Part shown: piece after piece, positions 61,091 to 64,000 of the stretch
Layout of the letters: every line of letters begins with the position of its first letter
Numbering within the stretch: the first letter of the stretch is position 1
Assembly: GCA_963721115.1 (NCBI GenBank)
Contig: CAVRIA010000006.1
Span: 310,001-374,000, forward strand
Origin: CAVRIA01 sp963721115
GTDB taxonomy: Bacteria; Desulfobacterota; Binatia; HRBIN30; CADEER01
Direction of reading: 5' to 3'
DNA length: 64,000 nucleotides
The notes under the pieces: generated by a model
Database searches by the model: none
Told to the model about the DNA's origin: nothing
The model's input: only the letters and a program-made list of their open reading frames with translations
Translations under genes and position numbers: made by a program

Positions 61091-61843
61091 TCAGGATCGC
61101 TCCTCCACCCCTTCGACGAAGCGGCGCAGATGGCTGAAGTAGGTCTCGGCACCGACGACGTAGGTGTCGTTGTGCCCGGCGCCGAGCACCGTGTAGAACG
61201 CCTTCGGAGGCGAGGCGGCTTCGAACAGGCGCCGGCCCTGGGCGTAGGGCACGATCTCGTCCCGGTCGCCGTGGATGAAGAGGAGTGGGCAGCGCACCCG
61301 TCCGATCTTGCCCAGATTGTCGAAACCCGACGGCGCCGCTGCCGCCAGAGGACCGATCAGCGTCTTTGCCATCTCGCGGATGGAGAGGAACGGCGTCTCG
61401 AGAATCATCGCCGCGGGTGGCTCGTCGACGGCGAGGTCGACCGCCACGGCGCTGCCCAGCGAGCGCCCGAAGTAGAGGATCCGCGTCGCGTCGACATCGC
61501 GGCGGTCGCGAAGATGGGTCAGCGCGGCGCGGGCATCCATGTAGAGCCCGGCCTCCGACGGTGTGCCGCCGCTCCGACCGTAACCGCGGTAGTCGAAGAG
61601 GAAGACGTTCACCCCGACCAGATCGTGCAGAAGACGCAGATTGTCGAGACGGTGGCTGATGTTTCCCGCGTTGCCGTGAAACCACAACAGCGTTTCGGAC
61701 CGCTGTCCCGGCACGTACCAGCCGTGCAGGTGGGCGCCGTCCGCGGCGGTGAACACGGCCTCCTCGTGCGCCAGACCGACGGCGGTGGGAGAGGCGACCA
61801 GGACGGCCTCGGGGAAGAAGATGAAGCGATCGAAGAGTCCCAT
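61091..61843 (-). CDS. Alpha/beta hydrolase
   Basis: A 250-residue hydrolase of the BAAT/YfhR-like group. The oxyanion region is LLWFHGNAGNISHRLDN, the nucleophile elbow GRSLGSAVAVDLA (Ser), and acid and base are in IHGDRDEIVPYAQ (Asp) and LGAGHNDTYVVG (His). The hydrophobic start (FDRFIFFPEAVLVASP) may act as a membrane association region. ATG 61843 gives the family N-terminus; the upstream extension has no similarity and covers a GTTGTTGG spacer word. Confidence 0.85.
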   Translation of the reverse strand: MGLFDRFIFFPEAVLVASPTAVGLAHEEAVFTAADGAHLHGWYVPGQRSETLLWFHGNAGNISHRLDNLRLLHDLVGVNVFLFDYRGYGRSGGTPSEAGLYMDARAALTHLRDRRDVDATRILYFGRSLGSAVAVDLAVDEPPAAMILETPFLSIREMAKTLIGPLAAAAPSGFDNLGKIGRVRCPLLFIHGDRDEIVPYAQGRRLFEAASPPKAFYTVLGAGHNDTYVVGAETYFSHLRRFVEGVEERS

Positions 61844-61849
61844 GGGACG

Positions 61850-61868
61850 GGTTGTTGGCTGTTGGTAG
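61850..61868. repeat. Short GTTGTTGG spacer word
   Basis: GTTGTTGGCTGTTGGTAGG just upstream of the alpha/beta hydrolase start is the same word as in the GTTGTTG elements at 602-657 and 19735-19814. Only the left arm is present here. Confidence 0.45.
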
Positions 61869-62439
61869 GGAGCCGGATGCCGGTAGAGACCTCTCGGGCA
61901 AAGAGGGCCGTTCTTTTTTTCTTCGGCCGCTGCCGGACGTTTGAATGAATCGACCCGGGACGGCGTCGAATTGCACAGGTAGCACACGCGGACCCCCCTC
62001 CGCAGCTACTAGCGACAGGCGAATACAACGCCTGCGCTCTCCTCCCCCAAGAGACGTCGGTGGCCGGCACGTCCGTGTTGGCCGCCGACGTCCATTCTCC
62101 CCTCTTCGATTTTCCTACTCGGCTTTGACTGACAGTTCCTGCGGCGGGCCGAATTCATCACTCCGCGAAAACGGGAATCTCCCCGCCTGGATGCCGCTTT
62201 CGCGGGCACGACGGTTGCCGCGTGCCGGTGGATCGAATTGTTGCGCCAAGCCCCCTACTCGATCCACGCGGACCCGCCGCTCGACGCACCATGTAGGCGT
62301 CGTACGGCCCTTCCCCCGCCCTTCCCCCGCGTTGACACGGCGCGAGTGCGGCTGGTATCCGAGGCTAACGCCCGTTAGCCAGCCCCTCGCCGACCGGCCA
62401 CCGGCGGCGGCGGGAGGCGCCGGGGTTACGAAGAGATCG
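61869..62439. other. Intergenic region, no gene recognised
   Basis: No reading frame here has a recognised domain. It is a divergent region between the hydrolase and ligase genes and should contain promoters. A REP-like hairpin lies at 62163-62205. Confidence 0.45.
62163..62205. repeat. CCGCGAAA/TTTCGCGG hairpin
   Basis: Perfect 8-bp arms CCGCGAAA (62163-62170) and TTTCGCGG (62198-62205) flank a GGGAATC...GGATGCC stretch, resembling the widespread proteobacterial intergenic repeat with CGCGAAAGCGGGAATCC. It is in the spacer upstream of the ligase gene. Confidence 0.6.
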
Positions 62440-62466
62440 ATGGCCCCCCAGAGCTCCGAGGTAGAG

Positions 62467-64000
62467 ATGACGGCGCCCCCGCAGACGATGGGTGAGGCGC
62501 TGCGCGAGCGCGCGCGATCGAGCCCGGACCGCGTCTTCCTGCGCTTTGGGGAGACGCGCTGGACGTACGACGAGACGTACCGGGAGGCGTGTCGCTTCGC
62601 CAATCTGTTCCTGCGCCTCAAGGTGGCCGGGGTTCCGTTTCACGTCGGTGTCCTCATGGACAACCTCCCGGCATTCGTCTTCGCCGAGCTGGGCTGCGGG
62701 CTGGCCGGGGCGACCCTGGTCGGCCTCAATCCCACCCGGACCGGGCGCTTCCTCGCCGGGGACGTCGAGTACGCCGACTGCCAGATCGTCGTGGTCGAGA
62801 GTCGGTACGCGCAGCAGCTGCGGCAGGCGCTCGAGGGCGATGCCCCCTCGTCTCTGCAGGTGCTGGTGTGCGACAGCGAGGAAGGCCTCCGCGCGCCGCC
62901 ACCTCGCCCGTGGACCGACCTCTCCCAGCAGCTCGCCACCGTGCCGGCCACGGATCCTCGAATCCCGGTCGAGCCCGCGGATCTGTTGATGATCATCTTC
63001 ACCTCCGGAACCACGCGCGCCCCCAAGGGAGTGCTGAACAGCCACGGCCGGCTGATGCTGCTCGGCTGGGGCGCCTCCGCGCGCATGTGTCATTTCACGC
63101 CGGACGACACCGTGTACGCGGCGATGCCGCTGTTTCACGCCAACGCCCAGATCCTGGCTCTCGGCCCGGCCCTCATCGCCGGGGGGTGCATCGCCCTGGC
63201 GCGGCGATTCAGCAAGACGCACTTTCTCGCCGACGTCCGGCGCTACGGCGCCACTCTCTTCAACTACGTGGGAAATCCCCTCGCCTACATCATGGACACG
63301 CCGGCTCGACCCGACGACGCGGACAACCCGTTGCGCTTGGCATACGGAAACGAGGCGCCGCGCCAGTTCATCGATGCCTTCGCCGAGCGCTTTGGTTGCA
63401 AGGTGGTCGATGGGTACGGCGCCAGCGAGGTGGGCGTGGGCTTCACCCGCGAGCCCGGTGATCCCCAGCGCAGCCTCGGCCGCGCCGACGGCGTGAAGAT
63501 CATCGGCGAGGACGGCGCGGAGTGCCCGGCGGCCGAATTCGACGCCTCCGGTCGGTTGATCAACGCCGGCGAGGCGGTGGGAGAGATCGTCAACACCAGC
63601 GGCCAGTTCCTCTTCGAGGGGTACTACAAGGACGAGGAGGCGACCCGGGAGCGCACCCGCGACGGCTGGTTCCACACCGGCGATCTCGGGTATCGCGACG
63701 GCGCCGGCTACATCTACTTCGCCGGCCGCGACGCCGAGTGGCTGCGAGTGGGCGGAGAGAACTTCCTCGCCCGCCCGATCGAGGAGATCCTCTGCCGTCA
63801 TCCAAAGGTGATGCTGGCGAGTGTGTACGGCGTTCCCGACCCGGAGGCGGGCGATCAGGTAATGGCGGCGATCAAGCTGCAGGAGGGATCGGAGTTCGAT
63901 CCCGGCGGTTTCGCGGCGTTTCTCGATCACGAGCCCGACCTGCCACCGCGCTGGCGGCCGATGTTCGTGCGCGTGGCCGGCGAGCTCGCCGTCACCCCCA
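62467..64000 (+). CDS. Acyl-CoA ligase-like ANL protein (3' partial)
   Basis: The frame is open to the window end (511 residues seen). ANL motifs are clear: LMIIFTSGTTRAPKGVLNSH, VDGYGASEVGVGFT, GWFHTGDLGYRDGAGYIYFA and AEWLRVGGENFLARPIEEIL. The N-terminal motif FLRFGETRWTYDETY and the AMPLFHANAQ segment suit the fatty-acid-type acyl-CoA ligases. The C-terminus, with the catalytic lysine, lies outside. ATG 62467 follows GAGG by about six bases; ATG 62440 in the same frame is possible. The location near acyl-CoA dehydrogenase and hydratase genes fits an acyl-activation role. Confidence 0.87.
   Translation, partial: MTAPPQTMGEALRERARSSPDRVFLRFGETRWTYDETYREACRFANLFLRLKVAGVPFHVGVLMDNLPAFVFAELGCGLAGATLVGLNPTRTGRFLAGDVEYADCQIVVVESRYAQQLRQALEGDAPSSLQVLVCDSEEGLRAPPPRPWTDLSQQLATVPATDPRIPVEPADLLMIIFTSGTTRAPKGVLNSHGRLMLLGWGASARMCHFTPDDTVYAAMPLFHANAQILALGPALIAGGCIALARRFSKTHFLADVRRYGATLFNYVGNPLAYIMDTPARPDDADNPLRLAYGNEAPRQFIDAFAERFGCKVVDGYGASEVGVGFTREPGDPQRSLGRADGVKIIGEDGAECPAAEFDASGRLINAGEAVGEIVNTSGQFLFEGYYKDEEATRERTRDGWFHTGDLGYRDGAGYIYFAGRDAEWLRVGGENFLARPIEEILCRHPKVMLASVYGVPDPEAGDQVMAAIKLQEGSEFDPGGFAAFLDHEPDLPPRWRPMFVRVAGELAVTP

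Overview
Gram-negative, high-GC chromosomal window, mostly ordinary genes with one unusual envelope-lipid island. The outer-membrane and LPS functions (heptosyltransferase II, LptF/LptG-type permeases, OmpA-family protein, RND/MMPL transporter), the secreted proteins with dockerin-like EF-hands and Thr/Pro/Ala/Ser linkers, the DUF1329/YCF48/RND trio, and the acyl-CoA dehydrogenase, enoyl-CoA hydratase and acyl-CoA ligase genes together suggest an uncultured deltaproteobacterial-type lineage such as Candidatus Binatota. That placement is inferred from gene content; no rRNA or tRNA gene was seen.

Layout. 1-4.4 kb: histidine kinase tail, type IV prepilin-like protein, frameshifted TIM-barrel lipoprotein, dockerin-type secreted protein. 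4.6-8.7 kb: double hot-dog dehydratase coupled to heptosyltransferase II, mercuric-reductase-like flavoprotein, MarR regulator. 8.9-14 kb: NHL-propeller protein, class I glutamine amidotransferase, PdxH, ferritin-like diiron protein with a coupled MerR regulator. 14.2-28 kb: mostly secreted or surface proteins (TPR glycosyltransferase, propeller-phosphoesterase, beta-helix protein, FG-GAP protein with haem-type motifs), plus a carbonic anhydrase and a membrane methyltransferase.

28-47 kb is the most interesting part. It holds a YghO-like GNAT of the kind that includes bacterial ceramide synthase, a nucleotidyltransferase, a diiron protein, an MsbA-like ABC exporter, a sugar-transfer ATP-grasp protein, a three-part glycosyltransferase fusion, a second ELM1-family glycosyltransferase, a 2OG-Fe(II) oxygenase, a sulfotransferase, an LptF/LptG pair, and a fatty-acyl-AMP ligase/ACP/alpha-oxoamine synthase/SDR operon. 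I read this as a candidate locus for making, decorating and exporting a sphingolipid-like or other glycolipid envelope component.

47-64 kb: HupE/UreJ coupled to a parvulin, OmpA protein, an acyl-CoA ligase, the YCF48-RND-DUF1329 operon with a good sigma70-type promoter, then acyl-CoA metabolism genes, a Nudix hydrolase, an alpha/beta hydrolase and a second ligase that runs off the end.

Eight frameshifts in seven genes are all explained by single-base indels, several of them at or beside G/C runs, with conserved protein sequence on both sides. They look more like consensus or assembly errors than pseudogenes, so these loci are listed as frameshifted CDS. Several intergenic spacers carry recurrent hairpin or tandem-repeat elements.
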